Notes under the pieces: generated by a model | What the model was told of the DNA's origin: nothing | What the model saw: only the letters and a program-made list of their open reading frames with translations | Databases searched by the model: none | Translations under genes and position numbers: made by a program | Shown: piece after piece, positions 14,714 to 22,777 of the stretch | How the letters are laid out: each line of letters starts with the position of its first letter | Numbering within the stretch: position 1 is the stretch's first letter | NCBI GenBank assembly: GCA_965197005.1 | Contig: OZ239982.1 | Span: 930,001-994,000 of the forward strand | Reading direction: 5' to 3' | Length of the DNA stretch: 64,000 bases | Source: G965197005 sp965197005 | GTDB lineage: Bacteria > Pseudomonadota > Gammaproteobacteria > Pseudomonadales > Oceanobacteraceae

Positions 14714-14890
14714 ATGGATATTCCTCCCCGAGTGCCTGAAAATCCCGTTAAATTAATGGATCGGCTGCGTGCGTTTATACGCATGAAAAATTTAAGTTAC
14801 AGTACGGAGAAGACGTATCTGTTTTGGATTAGGCGTTATATTTTATTTCATCACGGCGGTTTAAATGCGGTTGTCTTTTTTTGCCATTAG
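14714..14890 (+). pseudogene. N-terminal fragment of an integron integrase (head A)
   Basis: 58 codons: MDIPPRVPENPVKLMDRLRAFIRMK, NLSYSTEKTYLFWIRRYILFHH, the N-terminal core-binding part of IntI. Homology ends after FHH, where IntI proteins read FHGKRHP; a few unrelated codons and a stop follow. The catalytic domain is absent. It lies 9 bp after the LexA box, in the standard divergent orientation to the cassettes. Confidence 0.85.
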
Positions 14891-14897
14891 GCATGAA

Positions 14898-15266
14898 TTA
14901 CTTTAGAAGTGCAGCTTCACCGATACAAACCCAAGACTCCCAGCAATTATTGCCCCAGTCGACCGAAGCATCTTGTGAGCAGGTTGGATAAAGTACTGCA
15001 TTGGCTCCGAGTTTAGTGGCTTTTATTTTTAATTGAGTTATAGCTGCTTCTTCAGAAGAATTTCCGCTAAAAGCGGAACCTTTACACGAGATTCCTTTTA
15101 TTTTTCCTTTGGAACTAAAACTTACCTTGTCTGGATTTTGTATTAATTGGACTTCGTTCATAGCTCTTATTTGAGCTAAAGATAAATCATCAACACGTTC
15201 TACTTGCCCTAAACCCGCACAGCCGATTAAAAATGATAAAATCAATAATATTAAAATATTTTTCAT
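14898..15266 (-). CDS. RcsF-like lipoprotein
   Basis: I choose the ATG at 15266 (MKNILILLILSFLIGCAGLG), giving 122 residues with a lipobox LIGC. The mature part has GISCKGSAF, AAITQLKIKATKLGANAVLYPTC and NNCWESWVCIGEA, matching RcsF (ISC, LKIKAA-LGANAV, GC-x-C-x-G), including the Cys spacing that forms its two disulfides. In enterobacteria RcsF senses envelope stress for the Rcs phosphorelay. The position next to a degenerate integron head, with GTTGAGC (15285-15291) before the gene, suggests a cassette. Signalling function here is unproven. Confidence 0.7.
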   Translation of the reverse strand: MKNILILLILSFLIGCAGLGQVERVDDLSLAQIRAMNEVQLIQNPDKVSFSSKGKIKGISCKGSAFSGNSSEEAAITQLKIKATKLGANAVLYPTCSQDASVDWGNNCWESWVCIGEAALLK

Positions 15267-15456
15267 TATTTTCTCTATATTAATGCTCAACAACTAGTCC
15301 AAAAAACAGTAACAATATAATTAACATAACCTGAAGTGCATAATATCACCCTAACCCCCTAAATCAAGCAGAAAAACAAACAAAAAGTCTTGAAAAGGTA
15401 TGAATTCACCTGTAAAAGTGACAAAAGGTTTTCAATATCGAAGAAAGGATTTATTT

Positions 15457-16393
15457 ATGAGCAAAAAACTGCTGGATATTGTTAGAGATAAAATTCGGTT
15501 TAAGCAATATAGTTTGCAAACGGAAAGAAGTTATCTGCAATGGATAAAACGATACATCTTGTTTCACCAAAAGCGTCACCCGAAGGATATGGGCAAACTT
15601 GAAATAGAGCAATTTTTAACACATTTAGCCACTGAAAACGTGGCATCTTCGACCCAGAATCAGGCGTTTAATGCGATTTTATTTTTATATAATCAAGTTT
15701 TGGATATGCCAATGTATGACCAAAACATACAGGCATTAAGAGCCAAGCAGCGCGAGCGCATTCCTGTTGTACTGTCTAGGGAAGAAGTGATGTTAATTAT
15801 TTCTTACATTAGAAACCCAACCCACAAACTAGCTGTTTCGTTACTTTATGGCTGTGGTTTGCGGTTAAAAGAGGTGTTGTCATTGCGGATTTTGCATTTG
15901 GATTTTGCTTATCAACAAATCAGAATAATGGATAGTAAAAGCCTGAAAGACCGCGTTTTACCAATGCCTAAGAGTTTAATAGGCGCACTGGAAGAGCAGG
16001 TAACACATGCCAAACGCACCCACGAAGCCGATTTATTGGCGGGTTATGGCGCGGTTTACTTACCCAATACGCTGTCTAAAAAATACCCAAATGCCGAAAA
16101 AGAGCTGAAATGGCAGTATTTATTTCCTGCGGGGAAAATCTCTAAAGACCCTCGCTAGGGTTGCAGTCTCGGCGACATCATTTTCACGCGACCACATTAA
16201 CCGCAGCGTGAAAACTGCCTGCCAAAAAGCCAATCTTAGCAAAAAGGTATCGGCGCACACCTTTAGGCACTCTTATGCCACGCATTTACTGCAAAGCGGC
16301 TTGGATATTCGCACTATTCAGGATTTACTAGGACACAAAGACGTAAATACGACGATGATTTATACACACGTTGTAAAGCAGTTAAATTGTTAG
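15457..16393 (+). pseudogene. intI: Integron integrase, inactivated by frameshifts (head B)
   Basis: Start at the ATG at 15457 (AAGAAAGG upstream). MSKKLLDIVRDKIRFKQYSL, then the IntI-type THLATENVASSTQNQAFNAILFLY, YGCGLRLKEVLSLR (first catalytic Arg), LLAGYGAVYLP, and WQYLFPAGKISKDPR, after which the frame stops at 16158. The sequence continues in other frames as RRHHFHATTL and NRSVKTACQKANL, then HTFRHSYATHLLQSGLDIRTIQDLLGHKDVNTTMIYTHV with the His, Arg and Tyr of tyrosine recombinases. Two single-base losses, near 16155 and 16199, explain this. The normal C-terminal end after YTHV is replaced by VKQLNC and the stop lies in an attC-like R'' box. Confidence 0.9.
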
Positions 16394-16881
16394 TCCGCTG
16401 GATTTTGACAATGACAGGTTTTCGGCACAAACGCGGTAAATTCGTGCCCTTGGTGCAGATAATAACGCAGCCACCGATACAAAAAGCTGTTTAAAGACCA
16501 TCGCCATTGTAGTGTAGACGCATTACGTCGAGCGCGTGGCTTGCCATTTACAATCGCACTTAAAGTTTCTGCCGTTTGTGCGTCGTGATAAATTCGCACA
16601 CTCAAATCGGGTTCGAGCAACTGCCTGTGTGGCGTGTTTTCGCACTGGCTATTGAATAGGTAACTCAATCTTATCGTGGTGGTATGGCGACTGCGCTCCA
16701 ACACCCAAAAATGCAAGTCTAAACAAACTGTTACGCGCGAAACATAATGTGCTTTGTCAGGATATTGACACAATTGGGGCAACAGCCTTCTGAGTAAGAT
16801 ATAGTTGTTTTCGTACAGCTCCATTAACCCGCTAAAACGCTGCGAATAATGGTTGTTTTTGCTTCTTGGTCGTAGTTGCAT
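16390..16881 (-). CDS. DUF1249 (YqiB-like) protein
   Basis: 163 residues. The core SGLMELYENNYILLRRLLPQ, FWVLERSRHTTTIRLSY, LEPDLSVRIYHDAQTAETLSAI and WSLNSFLYRWLRYYLHQGHEF matches DUF1249/YqiB, a family of unknown function usually found near nudF. Here it lies tail to tail with the broken intI, and its stop falls in ACTAACAATT, an attC R''-like box, so it may have entered as a cassette. It appears intact. Confidence 0.85.
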   Translation of the reverse strand: MQLRPRSKNNHYSQRFSGLMELYENNYILLRRLLPQLCQYPDKAHYVSRVTVCLDLHFWVLERSRHTTTIRLSYLFNSQCENTPHRQLLEPDLSVRIYHDAQTAETLSAIVNGKPRARRNASTLQWRWSLNSFLYRWLRYYLHQGHEFTAFVPKTCHCQNPAD

Positions 16882-17048
16882 GGCACATAAATTATTAAAT
16901 TGTCACATATAGCATACACTGATTTTTGATTTTTTATGGCACTTTTATTGGTATCATGTGTTAATATCCACTCGCAAATTTTGTACTGCTTTAAATACTC
17001 CAAAAGGGTTAGACCACAACATGAACTGCATCAAAAAATTTAAAGATA

Positions 17049-17237
17049 TTAGAATTGAAGACGTGCCAGAGGATTGTTTGGGTTAAAGACCTGCAGTATC
17101 CCAATTACACTGAATATCCCACCTACAATTAGGTAGCCAAAAGCTCCATTTAAAGGACGCTTTATGATCATAGAAATAACTTTGGCTCCGATTAAGAAAA
17201 ACGAAAGTATGATTAGGTGTGCAATTGCTGGATTCAT
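17049..17237 (-). CDS. Small two-helix membrane protein, unknown
   Basis: I choose the ATG at 17237 because AGGAGGT stands 3-9 bp before it. 62 residues, MNPAIAHLIILSFFLIGAKV and GYLIVGGIFSVIGILQVF as two membrane segments. Upstream on the same strand is CGTTAGAA and downstream is GTCTAAC (near 17010), which look like attC half boxes, so it may be a cassette of integron head C. Family not recognised. Confidence 0.6.
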   Translation of the reverse strand: MNPAIAHLIILSFFLIGAKVISMIIKRPLNGAFGYLIVGGIFSVIGILQVFNPNNPLARLQF

Positions 17238-17516
17238 TATACCTCCTTGTAGGGTTCTAACGATGCTGTAAAAAATCACTTTCAGGGTCGTAATTTCCCA
17301 AGATCTAAATTCTTTATTTCATTAGCTGTTAATATGCAACATAAATTTTAATTGTTAAGCTAAAACACAAAATAATGCTAATAGCTAATTTAAGTTCTCT
17401 ATAAAACCCTATTGATAATTTGATTGTCCGTAATTCGCTAATTTCTCAAGACTGTACGTTATATAATAAAGTTGCCACTAGGCTTTGGCTTTCTGTTTTC
17501 TGCGTAAGCTAAACCG

Positions 17517-17725
17517 ATTTTGGCGTGTATCCACTTTATGACTATTAATATATTGCTCGGGTTTTATTTAATCTTTGGTAGGTTAAAAGCCTATATGGTT
17601 TTGGTAAAGTGGTGAATTTCACTAGGCAATATGCAGCAAAGAGTTTGCATAACATCCGTATTTTCGGTTGTTTTGGAGTGCACAAGAGCCAGTTTTTAAT
17701 TAGGCGTTATATTTTATTTCATCAT
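17517..17725 (+). repeat. Degenerate integron head C: attI-like repeat and intI scrap
   Basis: 17517-17613 repeats the attI-region sequence of 14421-14520 (TGGCGTGTATCCACTTTATG, then TTGCTCGGGTTTTATTTAAT). 17699-17724 repeats part of the intI fragment (ATTAGGCGTTATATTTTATT, encoding RRYILFHH). The distance between the two parts is shorter than in head A, so material was deleted. The rest of 17280-17867 shows no gene that I can support. Confidence 0.7.
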
Positions 17726-17867
17726 AAAACGTATCCTAGTATGTTACATGTTTAGCATCGGTCGTTATTTGTAGGGTGTTTGGCGGTGTAAAAAAATGAG
17801 CGGCATTGGCACATTTTAACTGAAATCTGTGCAAAAAAGTGCCTTTTTATTGATATGGGTAAATTTA

Positions 17868-17890
17868 AAGATGTATTTTGTTTGTATCTT
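17868..17890 (+). promoter_or_regulatory. Candidate NsrR box upstream of nirK
   Basis: AAGATGTATTT-T-GTTTGTATCTT: an 11-1-11 arrangement, with the left half equal to the proteobacterial NsrR half-site (GATGTATTT) and the right half kept in the outer bases. NsrR represses nitric-oxide-responsive genes, often nirK. Binding here is inferred. Confidence 0.5.
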
Positions 17891-18004
17891 ATTTGTTTCT
17901 ACTTTATGTTGTTTGGGTCTTATTAAAAAAGACGAAAAATGTAATTACAATCAATAAGATAAAGACGTATTATTATTTGTTTAAAATATTAAAGAGGAAT
18001 GATT

Positions 18005-19174
18005 ATGGAGCATTTATCCACAGAAACCGTTGAGCAATCAGGTCGTCGTACCTTTGTTAAAACTGCATTGGCAGGCGCAGTTGCTGCCGCTGTTGTCTCT
18101 AATAGTGCACAGGCTGTAGAAGCTGGCAATGCTAAAGGGGGTCTTGCAGGTTTTGATGTTGGTACAAAAGCAGATGTAGGCAAAATGAAGCGTGTTAAAC
18201 AGACTTTAGCTGTGCCTCCTGCTGTGCCTAAATTCGATTGGAAAGCAAAAGGCAAGCCAGTTGTTGTTGAAGTTGAAATGACGATTGAAGAGAAAGAGAT
18301 AGAAATTGCACCGGGCGTTTTCTATTGGGCATTAACGTTTAATGGCAGTGTGCCAGGGCCTTTAATTGTTGCCCATGAGGGGGATCATGTTGAGCTGACA
18401 TTGAAAAACCCTAAGAGCAATACAATGGTGCATAATATTGATTTTCATGCGTCAACAGGTGCATTAGGTGGTGGGGCGTTAACTCATGTTTCCCCTGGTG
18501 AAGAGGTGGTTTTACGTTTTAAAGCAACCAAAACAGGTACGTTTGTGTATCATTGTGCCCCAGGCGGTATTATGGTGCCTTATCATGTGGTTTCTGGCAT
18601 GAATGGTGCAATTATGGTGTTGCCACGTGATGGCTTAAAAGACGATAAAGGTCGTAGTCTAAATATTGATAAAGCGTATTATGTGGGTGAGCAAGATTGG
18701 TATGTGCCTCAGGATAAAAATGGTACTTATAAACGCTATGGCTCTCCTTCAGAGGCAATGGGTGATGTATTAGAAGTGACTAAGGGTTTAATTCCTACTC
18801 ACTTGACTTTTAATGGTAAGGTCGGTGCATTAACTGGTAAAGGTGCAATGCAGGCAAAAGTAGGTGAGACTGTGATGTTTATTCATTCTCAGGCTAACCG
18901 TGATACCCGTATCCATTTGATTGGTGGACATGCTGATTTCTTCTGGCATGGTGGTTCTTTTAAGGATAAGCCATTTACGGATCGTGAGACTTGGCCCGTA
19001 TTTGGTGGCGAGGCCGTTGCAGCTGTTTATACGTTTAAACAGCCTGGCATTTATGCTTATGTTAATCATAACTTGGTAGAGGCTTTCCAATTAGGTGCTG
19101 CAGGGCATGTGAGTGTTGAAGGCAAATGGAATAATGACCTTATGAAACAGGTTAAAGCACCAACTTCTTACTAG
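18005..19174 (+). CDS. nirK: Copper-containing nitrite reductase
   Basis: Reduces nitrite to nitric oxide in the periplasm. I choose the ATG at 18005, spaced properly from AAAGAGGA; another ATG 6 bp earlier is too close. 389 residues. A twin-arginine signal (SGRRTFVKTALAGAVAAAVV, cleavage after SAQA) precedes two cupredoxin domains. Type 1 copper ligands: His in the MVHNIDFHAS region, Cys-His in FVYHCAPGG, Met in VVSGMNG. Type 2 copper His residues are in HNIDFHA, YHCAP and, from domain 2, RIHLIGGHADFFW. The following genes encode copper chaperones, and an NsrR-like box lies upstream. Confidence 0.97.
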   Translation: MEHLSTETVEQSGRRTFVKTALAGAVAAAVVSNSAQAVEAGNAKGGLAGFDVGTKADVGKMKRVKQTLAVPPAVPKFDWKAKGKPVVVEVEMTIEEKEIEIAPGVFYWALTFNGSVPGPLIVAHEGDHVELTLKNPKSNTMVHNIDFHASTGALGGGALTHVSPGEEVVLRFKATKTGTFVYHCAPGGIMVPYHVVSGMNGAIMVLPRDGLKDDKGRSLNIDKAYYVGEQDWYVPQDKNGTYKRYGSPSEAMGDVLEVTKGLIPTHLTFNGKVGALTGKGAMQAKVGETVMFIHSQANRDTRIHLIGGHADFFWHGGSFKDKPFTDRETWPVFGGEAVAAVYTFKQPGIYAYVNHNLVEAFQLGAAGHVSVEGKWNNDLMKQVKAPTSY

Positions 19175-19181
19175 GTTAAAT

Positions 19182-19210
19182 GTGCAAAGGTGTATCTTGC
19201 GCCTTTGCAC
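19182..19210 (+). terminator. Hairpin after nirK
   Basis: GTGCAAAGG (19182-19190), loop, CCTTTGCAC (19202-19210), followed by only a short T tract. It may partly stop transcription so that nirK is expressed more than the downstream copper genes. Confidence 0.65.
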
Positions 19211-19221
19211 TTTCATAGAGT

Positions 19222-20109
19222 ATGTTTATGACGATAATAAAGTTAATTCGGTATTCGCTTTTTTTGCTTTTACTAACCGCAATGTCTGCTGCTTATGCAG
19301 ATAAGCCGATTGCTCAAAATTCTCTTGCTTATGCACAAACTTTAAATACCATGGCGGCTTTGGCAATGCGTTGGTATGGTACGCAGATTAATGATAAAAC
19401 CCATATTATAGCCCCTATAACCAATTCAAAATTGGTCGGTCAAACACTTAGTAAGCAGCCGAATGTGGTTGCGATTAGTTTGAGTTCTGCACAGATTTTT
19501 AATACCAGTAAAGGTGCTCGTTTTCATCTTTCTGGGAAGTTGCAATATGTGAAAAACCAAGAAACATATCAGCAAAGTTTTAGTAATGATTTGTTTTTTT
19601 ATAATGCGTTACCTACTCAGATTGAGCAAATTAAAACGGTACTTGGCACTGATGTGCAAGGTGTTACCGATGGTTCAACCTTGGCATCAAAAGAGTATTA
19701 TCAAAGTCGTTATTTTGCCTATGCTTGGCTGGCTTTTATAAATGGCGTGGCAATAGGTAAAAAATGGATTAATCTTGATGCTTGGCAGGATACCAGTGAG
19801 TATCGTTTGACTATGGGGCCGTTTTCTAAGTCTGGAAAGGTGCTTGCAATGTTGGCTTTACAGCGTAAAAAAATGGGAACTGGGTATTATTTATTGCGCC
19901 AACTTCATCTTGATTCTAATCAAGCAAATCAAGGTGTAATTAAGCTAGTATTCGATTTTAAAGGTAAGCGTGATGGGATTGATGCCATTGCCAGCTTTGA
20001 GCAGGAAATTAAATATCAAGTTAAACAAGATGGTAGCTGGCATATTAAATATATTAAGACAGTTCAAATACTTCCAAACCTACAACCTTGGCAGAATATA
20101 CTATGTTAA
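19222..20109 (+). CDS. Exported protein of the nirK copper operon, unknown
   Basis: 295 residues with a signal peptide (IKLIRYSLFLLLLTAMSAAYA). The mature part has no Cys motif or metal motif that I recognise; it reads ALAMRWYGTQINDKTHII, FHLSGKLQYVKNQETYQQS, KEYYQSRYFAYAWLAFINGV and ends NLQPWQNILC. Its gene overlaps the next one by 7 bp, so translation is probably coupled with the SCO-PCuAC protein. From position I infer a role in nitrite reductase maturation or copper handling. Confidence 0.75.
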   Translation: MFMTIIKLIRYSLFLLLLTAMSAAYADKPIAQNSLAYAQTLNTMAALAMRWYGTQINDKTHIIAPITNSKLVGQTLSKQPNVVAISLSSAQIFNTSKGARFHLSGKLQYVKNQETYQQSFSNDLFFYNALPTQIEQIKTVLGTDVQGVTDGSTLASKEYYQSRYFAYAWLAFINGVAIGKKWINLDAWQDTSEYRLTMGPFSKSGKVLAMLALQRKKMGTGYYLLRQLHLDSNQANQGVIKLVFDFKGKRDGIDAIASFEQEIKYQVKQDGSWHIKYIKTVQILPNLQPWQNILC

Positions 20110-21281
20110 AACGTGATTTTTTTATTAGCTGGTGTTTCAGTGCATTATGCTTGTTTGCGTCTAATGCACAAAGTGATGCGGCTCAATCTTTACCTATTTT
20201 ACAGGGAGTAGGGGGCGATTTTAGTGCAATTGGGGATAACGGCAAACCGTTTCATCTTAATACCTATAAAAATAAGGTGGTGGTTCTGTTTTTTGGTTAT
20301 ACCAATTGTGCCGATGTGTGTCCTTTTACATTGGGCTATTTAAAAGATATGTACCAAGGTTTGACAGAGCAAGAACAGCAACAGGTACAAGTTGTCTTTG
20401 TCAGTATTGACCCAGAATATGATACACCCGAGCATTTACATGAGTATGTACGCTATTTTAATCGTGATTTTGTTGGGGTAACAGGTAATAAAAAGGCAAT
20501 TGATGCGATTGTTAAACAGTATCAAGTTAAGTACAGTCGTACCAGTGGTAAAGATAAAGTTAAAACCAAAGATATTCGCAGGGTAACTCAAAAAGCGGTA
20601 GAAAATGAAGAAGAAGATGCCGCTTATGTTTATAGTCATACGGTTAATTTGTATTTAATGGACGCTCAGTTAAGGGTGCGTAGTTTGGATTATACAGGTA
20701 CGGCCAAGCCTGTATTACGAAATAAAATACGCCAACTAATTAAAGAATTACCAGCATTAAAAACAGCAGATAAACGCAAAGCCAAAGTGTCGCAAGCACC
20801 TGTAAGTGGGGTATTACCAGCAGCGGCATTAACAACAGTGGCATTAAAAAAACCAGCTAAGGTCAATATGACATTGCCTATAGCAGTTAATTATTGGGTA
20901 CATTTAGGGCCACCAAACACACGTACAATGGCAGCTTATGGGGAATTTATTAATACGGGTGAAAAAGATATTTATTTAATGGGTTTTAGTAATAAAGATT
21001 TTTCTCAAGTACAAATGCACGAGTCAGTTATTGATAAGCAAGGCATTGGTAAAATGGTAGAGCATAAAACGTTTTTAATTCCAGCAGGGGAAAGTTTAGA
21101 GTTTGCACCGGGCAGTAAGCATATTATGCTTATTACCCCACTTAAACGCTTTAAACATAATGGACAAACCAGCATGCAGGTGCACTATCGTCAGGCAGAC
21201 AGTGCGAAAATAGTCACTCAGACATTGCTTTTCCCTGTGCGCTTTGATGGTGCAGCCTGTACTGCAATGCCGCAGCAATAA
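20103..21281 (+). CDS. SCO1/SenC - PCuAC fusion copper chaperone
   Basis: 392 residues from the ATG at 20103 (MLKRDFFISWCFSALCLFAS signal). Residues about 35-215 form a SCO/thioredoxin-like domain with GYTNCADVCPFTLGYL (Cys-x3-Cys) and the copper-binding His in YVYSHTVNLYLMD. After a basic, Ala/Pro-rich linker, residues about 260-385 form a PCuAC (DUF461) domain with MHESVIDKQGIGKM and GSKHIMLI, the His-x-Met copper motif. SCO and PCuAC proteins usually act as separate partners in loading copper into oxidases; here they are fused, and the place after nirK suggests loading of NirK. Confidence 0.9.
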   Translation: MLKRDFFISWCFSALCLFASNAQSDAAQSLPILQGVGGDFSAIGDNGKPFHLNTYKNKVVVLFFGYTNCADVCPFTLGYLKDMYQGLTEQEQQQVQVVFVSIDPEYDTPEHLHEYVRYFNRDFVGVTGNKKAIDAIVKQYQVKYSRTSGKDKVKTKDIRRVTQKAVENEEEDAAYVYSHTVNLYLMDAQLRVRSLDYTGTAKPVLRNKIRQLIKELPALKTADKRKAKVSQAPVSGVLPAAALTTVALKKPAKVNMTLPIAVNYWVHLGPPNTRTMAAYGEFINTGEKDIYLMGFSNKDFSQVQMHESVIDKQGIGKMVEHKTFLIPAGESLEFAPGSKHIMLITPLKRFKHNGQTSMQVHYRQADSAKIVTQTLLFPVRFDGAACTAMPQQ

Positions 21282-21315
21282 CGCATTAAATATGTTTATA
21301 GATAAGGTTAATATA

Positions 21316-21909
21316 ATGAAAATTAAAAACGGGTTAAGTTGTGGGTTATTGGTTTTGTTGGCTTTTTTGAGCTTATCTGTACAGGCAGCAAAGCCGTTAA
21401 CCTTTGATTTACAGCAGATGAAAAACCAACAGGCAATCAAGGTTAATCCGCATAGCTGGGGCGAAAAATATTTGTTAATTGCTGTAGGCTATACGGGCTG
21501 TCCTGATATTTGTCCAACAACGTTATTAGATATGCGAGATGCACTTACAGAGCTAGATAAAACACCAGAAAAAGCTGCCCAGCTACAGCCTTTATTTATT
21601 ACTATTGATCCTATTTCTGATACTCTTGCAGATATCACTAAGTATACAAGCTATTTTGATAGTAGAATTATCGGCTTGCGTACGCAAGATTTTGGCAAGC
21701 TGGATAATATTGTAAAACAACTGCATGCTAGTTATGGTTATTTCTTTAAAGGAAAACAGGTTTATCCACCCAAATTACCTAAGGGTTATACGGTGATGCA
21801 CAGTATTTTTATCTATTTGTATTCGCCCAAAGGAAAGTTACTTAATGCTTTTCCTTACAATACAAAGGGTAAAAACCTTGCGGAAGGTATTTTACGACAC
21901 CTTCCCTAA
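21316..21909 (+). CDS. SCO1/SenC-family copper chaperone
   Basis: I choose the ATG at 21316 (MKIKNGLSCGLLVLLAFLSL, signal peptide; AAGG 9 bp upstream), giving 197 residues. GYTGCPDICPTTLLDMRDAL has the Cys-x3-Cys copper/thiol site and GYTVMHSIFIYLYSP the third ligand His. A single-domain SCO protein next to the SCO-PCuAC fusion: the two may act in sequence, one as copper carrier and one as thiol reductant, which is inference. Confidence 0.92.
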   Translation: MKIKNGLSCGLLVLLAFLSLSVQAAKPLTFDLQQMKNQQAIKVNPHSWGEKYLLIAVGYTGCPDICPTTLLDMRDALTELDKTPEKAAQLQPLFITIDPISDTLADITKYTSYFDSRIIGLRTQDFGKLDNIVKQLHASYGYFFKGKQVYPPKLPKGYTVMHSIFIYLYSPKGKLLNAFPYNTKGKNLAEGILRHLP

Positions 21910-21933
21910 TTTAATCAAAAAAAGGAAAATTGT

Positions 21934-22455
21934 ATGAAAACTTTGTTTAAAGTAAGTGGCGTATTTGCCAGTAGTTTATTGTTTGCCGCCTGTGCTAACA
22001 CCACATCAAAGCCCACAGATAATAAATTAGAGTTGGCTAATTGTGCTATTCAAGAGACCATTCCCGGTGCTAAAGCAACAGGTGCTTTTTTGACAATCAA
22101 AAAAACAGGTACACAAAAGTTGGCACTGGTTTCTGCAAAAATACCAAGTGTTACAGCGCATGTAGAAGTGCATGAGATGGTTATGAAAGCAGGGAAAATG
22201 CGTATGCAGCAAATACCTGCATATCATTTAAAAGAAGGCAATAATGTGCTGCAAAAAGGGGGCTATCACATTATGCTTATGGATATTAAAAAACCCATCA
22301 AAGTAGGCGAAAAGCACAAGCTAACCCTAACCTTTAGTGATGGCTCTAGCCAAAGCTGCATTGCACCTGTTAAGAGTGTTCAGGCTTTAACACCTAAGGG
22401 TATGAAAAAAATGATGCATATGCATAAAAAAGAAATGCAACATAAAATGAAATAA
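21934..22455 (+). CDS. PCuAC copper chaperone, lipoprotein
   Basis: 173 residues. Lipobox LFAAC at about 15-19, then a PCuAC (DUF461) domain with VEVHEMVMKAGKMRM and GGYHIMLMDIKKPIK, the copper ligands His-Met and His-x-Met. The C-terminal tail (MKKMMHMHKKEMQHKMK) is unusually rich in Met and His and could bind further copper. AAAGGAAAA precedes the ATG. Last gene of the nirK operon, followed by a hairpin. Confidence 0.9.
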   Translation: MKTLFKVSGVFASSLLFAACANTTSKPTDNKLELANCAIQETIPGAKATGAFLTIKKTGTQKLALVSAKIPSVTAHVEVHEMVMKAGKMRMQQIPAYHLKEGNNVLQKGGYHIMLMDIKKPIKVGEKHKLTLTFSDGSSQSCIAPVKSVQALTPKGMKKMMHMHKKEMQHKMK

Positions 22456-22463
22456 GCAAAAAT

Positions 22464-22494
22464 GCACGCCAATTTTATTGATACATTGGCGTGC
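22464..22494 (+). terminator. Hairpin at the end of the nirK operon
   Basis: GCACGCCAA (22464-22472), 13-base loop, TTGGCGTGC (22486-22494), 9 bp perfect stem directly after the last gene; no clear T-run on the plus strand, so termination may need help. Confidence 0.6.
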
Positions 22495-22580
22495 AGATTA
22501 AAAAATACAAATAGCAACGTAATACTGCTTGCAAAAATACTTGGTTTTGTTACAGTTGCGCCCGCACTAGAGCACGTTAT

Positions 22581-22692
22581 GATGGCTCTTGTCGGTTCTC
22601 TCGCAATCAGAAGCTACGAACCCCGCCAGGTCCGGAAGGAAGCAACGGTAGTAGTGGATAGATGTGCCGAGATGTCGCTGGCAAGGGTCATC
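22581..22692 (+). ncRNA. ffs: Signal recognition particle RNA (4.5S)
   Basis: The strongly conserved core is present: CAGGTCCGGAAGGAAGCA (SRP helix 8 loop, binding site of Ffh), GGTTCTCTCGCAA in the 5' arm, and GTGCCGAGATG and CGCTGGCAAGGGTC in the 3' arm. The ends GATGGC and GTCATC pair. About 112 nt, the size of the gammaproteobacterial 4.5S RNA, and its place just before dnaX is usual in relatives. It guides membrane proteins to the Sec machinery with Ffh. Confidence 0.95.
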
Positions 22693-22777
22693 ACCAGTTT
22701 TTCACTTCTTACTCTTCTTGTTTTCATGTTAATATAAGCGTCTTAAAATTCTTCTTTCACAGCATTTAGGCAATTCA

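Noticed and set aside
17850..17864. FNR-type site TTGATATGGGTAAA before nirK
   Set aside because: Only the left half fits TTGAT; the right half has three of five bases, too weak to claim.
22462..22737. 91-codon ORF across the 4.5S RNA region
   Set aside because: It covers a terminator hairpin and the full SRP RNA, whose conserved core explains the sequence; the translation resembles no protein.
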